A stretch of DNA of 64,000 nucleotides from a virus. Positions 9,320-18,147 of this stretch are shown here, piece by piece. Under the pieces are notes generated by a model. The model was given only the letters and a program-made list of their open reading frames with translations, was not told where the DNA came from and did no database searches. The DNA lies in IMG/VR virus record IMGVR_UViG_3300017963_000201, positions 1 to 64,000 of that record. The stretch is one strand, 5' to 3'. The translations under genes were made by a program, and so were the position numbers. Positions within the stretch are counted from its first letter, which is position 1. The number at the start of each line of letters is the position of its first letter.

Positions 9320-10044
9320 TATGATAAAGAAATTCGTCTTCCGGATTGTTTACCAGTAAAACTCAAATAGTCAAGTTGACTTAATCTATCCGAAATAAAA
9401 TTAGGAAACTTGCTTAGTGTAGTATCCCGTTGCTCATTCGATGTTAGTAATAGAACCTTGTTAGAATCGTATATATCAGATATAAACTCATAAAAAAGAT
9501 GATCGTGCATAGAGTCCTCACCTAGTATTCTCACTTTTTCAATTTCTTCAATCGCCAAAACATCTATGCTACTTACTAAGTAATCAAGGAAATCTCGTAC
9601 CTGCGGATTCCCCAAAGAATCGAATTTTTTTGAGATCACATGTGAAGCACGAGTAAAGTAAGACTTATAACCTAACCTAATCGCCATTCTCAGAACATAA
9701 GATATAATAGAGCTTTTAGCTAAACCGGGCGGGGAAGAAATCCAAAAACCAACACCGTTATCCACATTATCTTTTAAGTTATCTATGTACGATTTTATAT
9801 ACTCATACTGTTCTGGGTTATCCTGTTTAAATTGATTCGTCAACATTCTTAAATCCCAAGAATGATAACGCGGAGGGATATTCGCATCTAGTAACTTCAA
9901 CCTCTTCCTAATCCTCAGAACACACTCACAGTCGTCAAATCGTATCTTATCTTTTAATTGAACTACTATGTACCCTTTGCCTTTACACTTATTACATTGC
10001 TCTTGCGTCTTGCGAAGTTTTCCAATTTCTTCTTTGGTGTCCAT
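9319..10044 (-). CDS. DnaC-like helicase loader ATPase with N-terminal zinc site
   Basis: 241 residues. Expected to load DnaB on DNA. The N-terminus has CNKCKGKG and, twenty residues on, CEC, a likely zinc ribbon as in several phage/DnaC-family loaders. Walker A SSPPGLAKSS replaces the usual GxxGxGKT but keeps the Lys-Ser; Walker B is DVLAIEEIEK, and sensor I is LLLTSNEQRD. I chose ATG 10044 (MDTKEEIGKL), which has AAGGGG ten bases upstream, rather than a TTG at 10080. The gene overlaps the end of the preceding gene by about 50 bases. Confidence 0.85.
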   Translation of the reverse strand: MDTKEEIGKLRKTQEQCNKCKGKGYIVVQLKDKIRFDDCECVLRIRKRLKLLDANIPPRYHSWDLRMLTNQFKQDNPEQYEYIKSYIDNLKDNVDNGVGFWISSPPGLAKSSIISYVLRMAIRLGYKSYFTRASHVISKKFDSLGNPQVRDFLDYLVSSIDVLAIEEIEKVRILGEDSMHDHLFYEFISDIYDSNKVLLLTSNEQRDTTLSKFPNFISDRLSQLDYLSFTGKQSGRRISLS

Positions 10045-10579
10045 AAATAATTGCCCCTTGGTTCTGTATCGATCGTTCAAATATCTTGTTTTCTTCTTCG
10101 ATTCTACGATCCAGGGCGGTGAGATCGTCCCTACTTTTCACACGATTACCACAAGAATTCGGATGCATAATTCTATTATACAAACTAGGACTACAAATAC
10201 TACCGATAGCAGGAATTACAAAAAAATTAAAGTACCGAGAAAATGCTAAGTCTATAAACTCTTTGTAATCCGCATGAGAAATACCATACTTACTAATAAA
10301 CTCCTCAATCCTAAGATACGCCTTTACGACGTTACCCCGCAAAGTATAAGGCTTATCGTATTTTTCTTTGTACTTAAAATTGAAGTAATTGAAAAAATCA
10401 TATGCTTGCCATGTTTTTAGATCCTTAAGATGTATCCAACGCCCAGTATCTTCGATATGCTTCTTAAATTTCCTATTAAGAACCTGCAGCTCTTTAAGAT
10501 ATTTCAAAATGTGTAATTCTATCGGATCGTCTGTACGAGCAATACTCAATGAGACAGTAATATCAGCGGTTCTGGGCAT
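9992..10579 (-). CDS. Hypothetical replication-block protein
   Basis: 195 residues, unrecognised. Aromatic-rich centre (WQAYDFFNYFNFKYKEKYDKPY) and a charged C-terminus. The position immediately upstream of the helicase loader and downstream of the UvsW-like helicase is compatible with a DnaD- or primosome-like adaptor, but no diagnostic motif is seen. Start: ATG 10579 with GGAG ten bases upstream; a TTG six bases earlier is also possible. It overlaps the helicase gene upstream and the loader downstream, so it is part of one translation-coupled series. Confidence 0.55.
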   Translation of the reverse strand: MPRTADITVSLSIARTDDPIELHILKYLKELQVLNRKFKKHIEDTGRWIHLKDLKTWQAYDFFNYFNFKYKEKYDKPYTLRGNVVKAYLRIEEFISKYGISHADYKEFIDLAFSRYFNFFVIPAIGSICSPSLYNRIMHPNSCGNRVKSRDDLTALDRRIEEENKIFERSIQNQGAIIYGHQRRNWKTSQDARAM

Positions 10580-12038
10580 GGGCAATCATCTCCAATTCGA
10601 AATGGCGCGGAACACGGCGTTTCTTAACGATAAAGCCGGGCAATTGCTGATACAACTGATAACGCTTGCTTGAATGATTCCTCAAGTACTTTCCTTTGTC
10701 AAGGAAATCTATCACTAACCCGTATTCTTTTTCGCTCGATGCCGTAAGTGACCGCATCTTTTGAATAGTAACATTCTTAGCTTTATACCCTTCAGCATTA
10801 ATAACAGCACTTAGCTTAGGGATATTCAACCCAAGTTTAGCCACCGTAGTAATAATGCAATTTAAGCTGCCTTCTTGAATCCTATCATACAAGCATCGAC
10901 GAAAAGACGAAGAGTCATCCCCACAGATATAAACAGATTCCGGTATCAATTCTTGAAGAAGCTCCCCATGATACCTACGTCTTACTAAGATCAAAGAACT
11001 CTTACCTTTCTTATTTAGCTCCTGCACTACACGAGCAATAAATAGATTCCTTCTATAGTTCTCTACTAAGTTATTAGTCTCGACATCCGCATATCTAGGC
11101 CAACCAGCTTCATACCATTCCACTGGCATATCGTACACAACCACTACAGGCTGCGCCACACGACCTTGCTTAATAAGCTTATCGAAAGTGATATTAGTAC
11201 GAATGGGACCAAAGACAGACTCCAATTCGATCTGAGATTTACTATCGGGTCTAGGCGTACCAGACAACCCTATGCGATACCCTACGTTTGTAAAATAGCG
11301 TAAAGCCGCTCTACGCTTTACAGATAAGCCACAATGACACTCATCAGCAATCAATACCTTGGTACGTGCTACCCATTCTAACACTTCCTCGTTGCGTTTT
11401 TTAATTGCTGTAGATAGTTTTTTCGAATTTTTAGACTTAGTACCCAAAGAATGAGCTAAAGCCTCATAACTAGTAACAACAATGTCACCAACTTCCCATT
11501 TACCTTCTGAAAAAAATCCAATCTTAATATCATCTTTAATAAGATGCCCCCGAATATCTAAGGTTGCTTGTTTAACCAGATCCTTACCCTGGGTAACAAC
11601 ACAGGCAGGATAATGCCCAATATACCTAAGACACCCAGCTATAATAGCAGTTTTACCCGCTCGAACGGCTGCAGAAACGATAGAGTATTTAGACTTGACA
11701 GCTATACGTATAGCATGATACTGAAATTCACTAAGCTCTAAATCATCTACCTTAATCTCCCCTTTTGGCTCATACTCTTTTGTAAAAGACACGGCACAAG
11801 AATTTTCGGTTGACTTTAATAAATTCTTTAATCTATTCCAACACCCCGAAGGTAGCGTTTGCGTTTTCTCATTGTAAAGACAACAGGTGCCATCCCACCC
11901 ATTCTGATAGGCTTGTGTGTATTCATACCCAGGGACCGTATACGAAAATGACTTCTTAATTAACTTATGGAGCTGCTTGTCCCGAATGGTCGGATAAAGA
12001 TAAAGTCTCTGCGGGGATACTTGTATTAGAAATTTCAT
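10563..12038 (-). CDS. UvsW-like superfamily 2 DNA helicase
   Basis: 491 residues. SF2 helicase for branch migration and recombination-dependent replication. Motif Q-like LSEFQYHAIR precedes motif I VRAGKTAII near residue 115; motif Ib VVTSYEAL follows; motif II is DECH (LIADECHCGLS), motif III GLSGTPRP, and the C-terminal RecA lobe carries ITTVAKLGLNIPKL and QKMRSL (motifs V-VI). DECH rather than DEAH is a mild variant. N-terminal 100 residues are a UvsW-like accessory domain. It overlaps the first glycosyltransferase gene by 74 bases, which is unusually long and worth checking for the true start. Confidence 0.88.
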   Translation of the reverse strand: MKFLIQVSPQRLYLYPTIRDKQLHKLIKKSFSYTVPGYEYTQAYQNGWDGTCCLYNEKTQTLPSGCWNRLKNLLKSTENSCAVSFTKEYEPKGEIKVDDLELSEFQYHAIRIAVKSKYSIVSAAVRAGKTAIIAGCLRYIGHYPACVVTQGKDLVKQATLDIRGHLIKDDIKIGFFSEGKWEVGDIVVTSYEALAHSLGTKSKNSKKLSTAIKKRNEEVLEWVARTKVLIADECHCGLSVKRRAALRYFTNVGYRIGLSGTPRPDSKSQIELESVFGPIRTNITFDKLIKQGRVAQPVVVVYDMPVEWYEAGWPRYADVETNNLVENYRRNLFIARVVQELNKKGKSSLILVRRRYHGELLQELIPESVYICGDDSSSFRRCLYDRIQEGSLNCIITTVAKLGLNIPKLSAVINAEGYKAKNVTIQKMRSLTASSEKEYGLVIDFLDKGKYLRNHSSKRYQLYQQLPGFIVKKRRVPRHFELEMIAHAQNR

Positions 12039-12864
12039 TGGCTCTTTGTATGTTGGTTTCTATTTCTTTGTATTTAACCGAATTACGTTTCAGTACCCTA
12101 ATAGCATTACGACGAACACTATCTACTCCAATTTTCAAAGCATTAAAAGTTGTCCTGTGGTAGTGCCTCACAAAACAACCCAAAGCCAAGAGCTGGTGAT
12201 ACCCATAAGCAGCCATACGAATGGCCATATCATCGTCGTCACCAAGACCAATCCCAAAGGCTTCGTCTAGAGTACCAATATCTTTAAACAAGGAACGAGG
12301 AACACAACAGCAAAAGAAGGATAAAGGGAGTTTTCTACCACCCACAACAATACACTTAAACTTAAACTTGGCATCCAGTTTAAGTGCATACTTATGAACG
12401 TCGCCCGTAAACTTGGGTAATCCTAATCGCCATCGGTGATTAACATTAAGTAGCCCCTGCCAAGCAATATTGCTATCCGTTACAGGACCTACAGCACCTA
12501 TTTTCTTATCCGAAGCAAATGGTCTAAGAAGTTTCTTATCCCACCCAGCCGTAACTTCTGTATCATTATTCAGCAAAATAATAAATTTACCTTTGGCTTC
12601 AGCAATCCCCTGATTAACAGCTTTAACGTAACCTAAGTTTTTTAAGTTCCGAACAAGTTTACAATGCACTCTCGGTCTCGTTGCTTGTCTTCGTATCATG
12701 GAAAACGCATCTGGTGAACTAGCATTGTCTACCCAGATCAGCTCATAAGGAGTTGAGGTATGTGCCCGAATACTCGCAAAACACTGAACCGTCTTATGCG
12801 TCTCATTATGAACCGGAACAATTATAGATATATCGGGTTTGAATTTTTTTATAGGTTTAGACAT
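11965..12864 (-). CDS. Glycosyltransferase family 2
   Basis: 299 residues. GT-A fold inverting glycosyltransferase: ISIIVPVHNE at the N-terminus, LIWVDNASS, then NQGIAEAKGKFIILLNNDTEV holding the acidic N-D-T (DXD-equivalent) and a later FGIGLGDDDDMAIRM with the acidic catalytic region. It transfers a sugar from a nucleotide donor to an unknown acceptor, in the cytoplasm (no membrane segments). It is the first gene of the glycan island and overlaps the helicase gene. The acceptor and donor cannot be told from sequence. Confidence 0.88.
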   Translation of the reverse strand: MSKPIKKFKPDISIIVPVHNETHKTVQCFASIRAHTSTPYELIWVDNASSPDAFSMIRRQATRPRVHCKLVRNLKNLGYVKAVNQGIAEAKGKFIILLNNDTEVTAGWDKKLLRPFASDKKIGAVGPVTDSNIAWQGLLNVNHRWRLGLPKFTGDVHKYALKLDAKFKFKCIVVGGRKLPLSFFCCCVPRSLFKDIGTLDEAFGIGLGDDDDMAIRMAAYGYHQLLALGCFVRHYHRTTFNALKIGVDSVRRNAIRVLKRNSVKYKEIETNIQRANEISNTSIPAETLSLSDHSGQAAP

Positions 12865-13585
12865 GTAGTGGTGCTCCAGCAGATTTTAAACATTTATTTT
12901 TCATTGCTCGATATTTTGGAGTATCCGAAAAGCCCGCATGTATTACTAACTCATGCGAATGGAAAAATCCCGTATACAAACCCTTTCTAGCAGCTCTCTT
13001 CGACACTTGATAATCAACACCGTATATTATACCTTTGGGGTGCCCTCCCATTTCCAAAAACATTTTTCTAGGAGACAAGCGACATACCCCATTGACCATC
13101 CACGTATCCGGATGGTACGTATAATAAACAGTACCCCCAGGAACATGAGCACGACTACCACGAGGTTTTCGATACATACCCCTACCAGATCGCAAAGCAA
13201 ATGTGTTATTACGCCAAGGCATATCCCATGATAACATACAAAGCTTAGGCTCATTTGTTACTTCATACGCGGTTATTAATTTCTCAGGGAAATTATAAGG
13301 AACCTCCACATCGTCGTCTACTTTAATAATATAGTCACCCTTGGCCGCTTCGGCTAAATAATTAATAGCCTCCATACCTATATTCTTATTAGAACCAAAC
13401 ACATTGGATATACGATCATCGCATTTTTTGTAGTCCTGCAACCAATCAAAAGTCCCATCGTTGGAAAAGTTATCCCAGATCAAAACCTCACATTCCACGT
13501 CACCCAAATTAGACACTAACTCTGGTATATACTTTGTAGAGATTTCAAATCTATTATAGGTTAATATTAAAATTGATACTAGCAT
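12857..13585 (-). CDS. Glycosyltransferase family 2
   Basis: About 242 residues. MLVSILILTYNR start, VLIWDNFSNDGTFDWL, NKNIGMEAINYL, and the KVDDDVEVP acidic motif for metal-nucleotide sugar binding. I prefer ATG 13585, one base after the stop of the preceding gene, because the GT2 fold normally begins within a few residues of the start; an in-frame ATG at 13603 would add six residues. It overlaps the next GT2 by eight bases. Soluble; donor unknown. Confidence 0.85.
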   Translation of the reverse strand: MLVSILILTYNRFEISTKYIPELVSNLGDVECEVLIWDNFSNDGTFDWLQDYKKCDDRISNVFGSNKNIGMEAINYLAEAAKGDYIIKVDDDVEVPYNFPEKLITAYEVTNEPKLCMLSWDMPWRNNTFALRSGRGMYRKPRGSRAHVPGGTVYYTYHPDTWMVNGVCRLSPRKMFLEMGGHPKGIIYGVDYQVSKRAARKGLYTGFFHSHELVIHAGFSDTPKYRAMKNKCLKSAGAPLHV

Positions 13586-13586
13586 A

Positions 13587-14150
13587 TCAATCTTTAACCG
13601 CATACCAAACTGAAGATTTTTTTGTAAGTACAGGATTCCCGATTAGTTCCATAACAGCACGCTTTACCCCACTAAACTGCGTACTAAAATCATGACCAGC
13701 TATAATCCCACCCTTTTTAACTTTTGGTAACCACAAAAAAATATCATTACGAACAGAGCTATATGTATGATCTGCATCAATAAAAACCATATCAAACTGT
13801 TCTATCTTAGGGTATAACTTAGATGCATCATCCGTTTTTAATCGATGGATCTTAACAGATTTATAAATACCATACCTAACAAGATTTTTTCTAAAAGCTT
13901 TCTCAAAATCCTCCTTATAATACTTAGCATAAATCTTTGGATCCGTATGTTTTGTACCCAAAAACGTGTCTACCGCAATAACTTTTATACGCTTATTAAC
14001 TATTAAATCCGCAACAGAACATATAGATCTACCCCTGTACACACCCAATTCTACGGACAAAGATCCCTTTGGTAGCATACTGTACAAAGACCTGTATACA
14101 GAGACATCACCCGCTGAAAACCAACCATTTGGAAGTGTTTTAACATTCAT
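13587..14150 (-). CDS. SAM-dependent methyltransferase (Methyltransf_24-like)
   Basis: 187 residues. Class I Rossmann methyltransferase: motif I VELGVYRGRS, motif II IAVDTFLG, FDMVFIDADHTYSSVRND (motif IV with metal-binding DADH), and GGIIAGHD at the post-IV strand. The DADH/AGHD pair is typical of the macrocin-O-methyltransferase/cephalosporin hydroxylase-like group that often methylates sugar hydroxyls. Probably an O-methyltransferase for the glycan made by the surrounding enzymes. Confidence 0.8.
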   Translation of the reverse strand: MNVKTLPNGWFSAGDVSVYRSLYSMLPKGSLSVELGVYRGRSICSVADLIVNKRIKVIAVDTFLGTKHTDPKIYAKYYKEDFEKAFRKNLVRYGIYKSVKIHRLKTDDASKLYPKIEQFDMVFIDADHTYSSVRNDIFLWLPKVKKGGIIAGHDFSTQFSGVKRAVMELIGNPVLTKKSSVWYAVKD

Positions 14151-14158
14151 GTTTTTCT

Positions 14159-14722
14159 CTACTTTACTCCTTGAACATTTAGACTAATTAATAAACCATT
14201 CTCTTTATCCATGTGCGGATAATATGCTTGAGAATAATCGTCAAATCCAGCATGAATTCCTGTAAAAACTTTTGACCAATCCCAATACTCAATATCATGA
14301 AATCCCGAATTAGTCAGTATTTTATACAGACTGCTGTAGTCATAAACGGTTTTATGATATATAAACCTATTCGGTAATATTTCCCACCTGCCATACAAGG
14401 GACCAACAACCCGATCCAGATCCCCAGAATCTTCATAAACCTTAATCAATTTATGAAAATCCGGTACGGCTATTCTAAGTATACCTTTTGGGTGCAAAAC
14501 ACGATGCCATTCTTTAAGTACAGAAACAACCTCGGTACGATCAAAATACTCCAGGACATGGGAAGCATAGATTAATCCAATAGACTCATTAGCAAACATC
14601 TCTAAAGAAGTAACGTCAGTCTTAAAATCGACATGGGAATAATCACTAACATCAACGTGTATGTAACCCGGTAAAAAGCGCTTACCACAACCAAGATGTA
14701 CTTTAGGAAGGTGATCAAGCAT
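14159..14722 (-). CDS. SAM-dependent methyltransferase (Methyltransf_11-like)
   Basis: 187 residues. VHLGCGKRFLPGYIHVDVSD is a variant motif I/II of predicted SAM methyltransferases that sit in polysaccharide clusters; YASHVLEYFDRTEV and LKEWHRVLHPKGILRIAVPD are motifs III-IV. It overlaps the aminotransferase gene upstream by eight bases. Substrate most likely a sugar or sugar-nucleotide intermediate. Confidence 0.8.
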   Translation of the reverse strand: MLDHLPKVHLGCGKRFLPGYIHVDVSDYSHVDFKTDVTSLEMFANESIGLIYASHVLEYFDRTEVVSVLKEWHRVLHPKGILRIAVPDFHKLIKVYEDSGDLDRVVGPLYGRWEILPNRFIYHKTVYDYSSLYKILTNSGFHDIEYWDWSKVFTGIHAGFDDYSQAYYPHMDKENGLLISLNVQGVK

Positions 14723-15824
14723 TTTTATCCTCTAGGAAGAAGGTATTTATTGACACACAGATCTCGCGAATGTCAACCTTTTCCAAAGTCAGAGAAGATG
14801 GTAACCAAAGACCCCTGCTAGAGATATCAGACGAAACGGACAATGAAGAAATACACGAAATACCTCTGTATGGTTTCTGAGAATGAATCGGAGGATAAAA
14901 TTTTCTTGTCGCTATATTTTGATTTCTAAGATACTCATGCAAACGATCCCTTTGATCTTGGCTATCTAAGAGAATGCTCATAAACCAAGGAATAGCATCC
15001 CCGTCAACCGGGCATAAGATTTTTGGGTTTCTTAAATACTTACTGTATTGCTTATGAATTAATCTTTTCAAAGCCATTCGATCTTTAATGTTGGACAACT
15101 GAGAAAGACCCAAAGCCGCTTGAAGATCTGTAAATTTAAAATTGTACCCTATGGTGTCGTGAATATCCAATCCGGGCTGTAATCTTCCAAAGTCTTTTAG
15201 TTTAACAATCTTTTCAAAAATATGGTCATCATTAGTTACAATGCACCCACCCTGACCCGTTGTAATGAGTTTATGAGGCGTAAAGGAGTATACCCCCACA
15301 TCCCCATAGGTACCTGCAAAACGCCCCCTCAGACAGCTCCCAAACGCCTGACAAGCATCTTCTATAAGCCAAAGCCCATGATCCCGACAATAAGACCGAA
15401 CTCTATCAATATGACCTAAATTACCATTAATATCTACGTATATAAGAGCCTCAATTCCACTAATTTTTTGAGTACACCACCGAATTTGATCAGAATCCAC
15501 ACAAAAATTTCTACGATCAATATCTATTAATATTGGCTGCGCCCCTGCCCACACCACAGAATTCACAGAAGCGATCATGGTATAGTCCGGAACGACAACT
15601 CCCGTAATCTTACCAGGGGTTATCCCAACACCTCTAAGAGCCAAATACAGACCAACAGTACCACTAGGAACCATAATGGCATAGCGAGCCCCCACAAAGG
15701 AGGCAATAGCCTGCTCTAGTTCTTTAGTCTTTTTATGTTCTGTAATCCATCCCCCACTTAACAAATATTCGTTAACGGCTGCAATATCATGCGGGGTAAT
15801 CCACGGCTCTACCTGATGGATCAT
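14715..15824 (-). CDS. DegT/DnrJ/EryC1/StrS aminotransferase (GDP-perosamine synthase-like)
   Basis: 369 residues, normal family length. PLP-dependent sugar aminotransferase. SGGWITEHKKTKELE at 28-43, SGTVGLYLAL (PLP phosphate contact) near 72, VDINGNLGHID, IEDACQAFGS, and SFTPHKLITTGQGG with the Schiff-base Lys. The order and the S/G-W-(V/I)-(S/T) start match RfbE/Per-type enzymes that aminate a 4-keto-6-deoxy hexose. With the GDP-mannose 4,6-dehydratase two genes away it would make GDP-perosamine; this pairing is inference from context. It overlaps the cupin gene by four bases. Confidence 0.9.
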   Translation of the reverse strand: MIHQVEPWITPHDIAAVNEYLLSGGWITEHKKTKELEQAIASFVGARYAIMVPSGTVGLYLALRGVGITPGKITGVVVPDYTMIASVNSVVWAGAQPILIDIDRRNFCVDSDQIRWCTQKISGIEALIYVDINGNLGHIDRVRSYCRDHGLWLIEDACQAFGSCLRGRFAGTYGDVGVYSFTPHKLITTGQGGCIVTNDDHIFEKIVKLKDFGRLQPGLDIHDTIGYNFKFTDLQAALGLSQLSNIKDRMALKRLIHKQYSKYLRNPKILCPVDGDAIPWFMSILLDSQDQRDRLHEYLRNQNIATRKFYPPIHSQKPYRGISCISSLSVSSDISSRGLWLPSSLTLEKVDIREICVSINTFFLEDKNA

Positions 15825-16237
15825 AGTATCAGCTCTCTATCCTCGTTGTCATCATTAACATCATAAGGCCCATTCTTAGCTTCTAACATTCGAGTATCAT
15901 TCTCCAACACAGTAAATCCACAACCACCCCAGTAAGAAATATAAATATCCCCAGCATGCAAAACACACGTATCAACCAAAGTATTGGATCCGTCTTCTTT
16001 TGAGTATGTTCTAGCTTCTACGGACCCAGAAAAGACAACAACTATTTCTTGTGTTTTTATATTTACCCGTGGTCTAAATATATGCCTATGGTTTCGCATA
16101 ACCTGATCTTTGTTGTAGCAAAACGATCCAACCTGCAAAAAATCATACTTACTCCCATAAAAGTGTAAACCTTTTTCAAAGTTATTAAAATTATCTACAA
16201 TCGCCAAAGTAAAACCATCCTCTTTAATTTCGCGCAT
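15821..16237 (-). CDS. Cupin-fold protein of sugar-biosynthesis clusters
   Basis: 138 residues. Cupin-like pattern: MRNHRHIFRPRV (metal-ligand His pair), QEIVVVFSGSVEART, then LHAGDIYISYWGG and MLEAKNGPYD near the end. Small cupins with this HRH...QE...GD arrangement occur in polysaccharide loci next to dehydratases and aminotransferases, some acting as isomerases or epimerases; here the reaction is unknown. Overlaps Gmd by 14 bases and the aminotransferase by 4. Confidence 0.65.
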   Translation of the reverse strand: MREIKEDGFTLAIVDNFNNFEKGLHFYGSKYDFLQVGSFCYNKDQVMRNHRHIFRPRVNIKTQEIVVVFSGSVEARTYSKEDGSNTLVDTCVLHAGDIYISYWGGCGFTVLENDTRMLEAKNGPYDVNDDNEDRELIL

Positions 16238-17204
16238 ATTTCTCTTCCTCCATCACGTTAAATATCATATCATCTATCAAAGCGTCTATCTTTATTCTAG
16301 GTTCCCAACCTAATACCCTATGTATCTTCTCCGGATCACCCCGGAGATCTGGCACCTCTTTAGGTCGTTTATACCTATCATCAAACTTAACATAATCATG
16401 CCAATCCATACCCAATCGATCAAATACTTTTGCAACAAACTCCTCAACACTATAGTGTTCCCCGGTGGCCACTACAAAATCGTCAGGCTCATCGTGCATC
16501 AAAATCTTGTACACAGCTTCCATGTAATCCTTACTATGCCCCCAATCCCTCCTAGCAGAGAGATTACCCAAAGTTACATTGGGCTGCTTATTTAACTTTA
16601 TTCTTACAGCAGAACGCACTACTTTCTTTGTAACAAAAGTTTCACCACGCCTAAAACTCTCATGGTTAAAAAGCACCCCATTACTCACAAACATACCGTA
16701 CCCATCTCTGTATGTACGAAACATCCAATACGCAGCTAACTTTGCTACACCATACGGTGAACAAGGCTGGAATTGTGTTGTTTCATTCTGAAGTGGTGGG
16801 GACATACCAAACATTTCACTACTAGATGCCTGATAAATCCTCGTATGATTCTTCAGCGATGAGTTCCGCACAGCCTCCAAGACCCTAGAAGGCCCAATAG
16901 CATTCGCATCCAACGTATATAAAGGCAAATCAAAACTAACTCGAACATGACTCATACTAGCCATATTGAAGATAAGATCTGGTCTTAGGTCATGTATAAT
17001 ATTTTCGATGCTTCCGTTCAAATCTCCATACACTAAATGCACAAGCTCTTGGGGTTGTAAAAGATGATCAATTCTACTAGTAGCAATACTACTAGATCGC
17101 CTAACAATACCATACACATCGTATCCCTTCTCTAAAAGTAGCTCTGCAAGATAGCTACCGTCCTGGCCCGTTATTCCTGTGATCAAAGCTATTGGATTTG
17201 TCAT
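16224..17204 (-). CDS. gmd: GDP-mannose 4,6-dehydratase
   Basis: 326 residues. NADP-dependent short-chain dehydrogenase converting GDP-mannose to GDP-4-keto-6-deoxymannose. Rossmann motif ALITGITGQDGSYL, the Gmd signature VYGIVRRSSS, ASSSEMFG (catalytic Ser/Glu) and SPYGVAKLAAYW (Tyr-x3-Lys), then GVLFNHESFRRGETFVTKK, all in order. I chose ATG 17204 because GAGG lies five bases upstream and the protein then begins with the nucleotide-binding strand. The product can feed either perosamine (by the aminotransferase in this operon) or fucose (needs a GMER enzyme not seen here). Confidence 0.95.
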   Translation of the reverse strand: MTNPIALITGITGQDGSYLAELLLEKGYDVYGIVRRSSSIATSRIDHLLQPQELVHLVYGDLNGSIENIIHDLRPDLIFNMASMSHVRVSFDLPLYTLDANAIGPSRVLEAVRNSSLKNHTRIYQASSSEMFGMSPPLQNETTQFQPCSPYGVAKLAAYWMFRTYRDGYGMFVSNGVLFNHESFRRGETFVTKKVVRSAVRIKLNKQPNVTLGNLSARRDWGHSKDYMEAVYKILMHDEPDDFVVATGEHYSVEEFVAKVFDRLGMDWHDYVKFDDRYKRPKEVPDLRGDPEKIHRVLGWEPRIKIDALIDDMIFNVMEEEKYARN

Positions 17205-17211
17205 ATTAACC

Positions 17212-18147
17212 TCATAGTACATTCGATAAAACTTTTTTAAACTGTTTAATCCTTACAGGCCATGAATGGTACTCTAGAGCATGAGCACGACCCATCTTAG
17301 CAATCTCTTCGCGCTTACCTGGATGATTCAAATAATATTTAATCTTTTGTAAACCATCCTCTACCGTATTGAAAGTAATTAAATGCTTACCCGGCAAAAA
17401 ATGTTTTTCCATACCGTTAATTCTATAGGTAATGTGTAATCTCCCAGATGCTACCGATTCAAATAATCTTCTATTGTAGTAGCCATAAACATCATAATGA
17501 TTAATCCCAAGATTAATACTAGCACGACGAAGAACCTTAGCATACTGATCTCGCATAACCCAAGGTTTTGAATGGAATGGCCACTTACCCCCATACACAA
17601 CCAGATTAAACTTTCTATTAACTCGGACAATAAATTCTTTTCTCAATTTACTTAACGGAAATTTATTCGAATTAAAATTAGACCCACCAAAAAAAACTTC
17701 CTTATCCACATCACATTCCCATTCTTTAAACTCCTCTGGACAAAAAGAATGATAGAAAGTCCCAACATGTTTAATACCAACCTGATGATACAGACCTATT
17801 TGTTTTTGACTCTTATTAGTAATTAAAATACTATCTAAGTATTTGGCCCTGGCTGATATTAAGGGCACTACTCTATCACCTCTCTGATCTCCATACCACA
17901 TAATTATCTTTGTTCTTGGTGATACTCGCTTAATACCCTGAAATACATTGGGGGTAATATGTTCATTCTTTAATACAAAAAACACATCTGGCTTTATCTT
18001 AGATAATTCCTGAATAAAATTATTAATATCTTTTGGAAGGCTCTTCCACTTTGTAACCTTCGGTAGAGGCACTCTTATGTAATTGACCCCAATTAAATGC
18101 AAATGCCTCTCCAACATACCCTGTTGAATAGATACTAGAGTAGTCAT
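17212..18147 (-). CDS. CgeB-like glycosyltransferase (GT-B)
   Basis: 311 residues. N-terminal domain with KPDVFFVLKNEH and IIMWYGDQRGDR; C-terminal domain with YGYYNRRLFESVASGRLHITY and LPGKHLITFNTVEDG, the pattern of CgeB/DUF3880-type glycosyltransferases. ATG 18147 overlaps the previous stop as ATGA, which decides the start over the GTG-like upstream options. Cytoplasmic; acceptor unknown. Confidence 0.75.
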   Translation of the reverse strand: MTTLVSIQQGMLERHLHLIGVNYIRVPLPKVTKWKSLPKDINNFIQELSKIKPDVFFVLKNEHITPNVFQGIKRVSPRTKIIMWYGDQRGDRVVPLISARAKYLDSILITNKSQKQIGLYHQVGIKHVGTFYHSFCPEEFKEWECDVDKEVFFGGSNFNSNKFPLSKLRKEFIVRVNRKFNLVVYGGKWPFHSKPWVMRDQYAKVLRRASINLGINHYDVYGYYNRRLFESVASGRLHITYRINGMEKHFLPGKHLITFNTVEDGLQKIKYYLNHPGKREEIAKMGRAHALEYHSWPVRIKQFKKVLSNVL

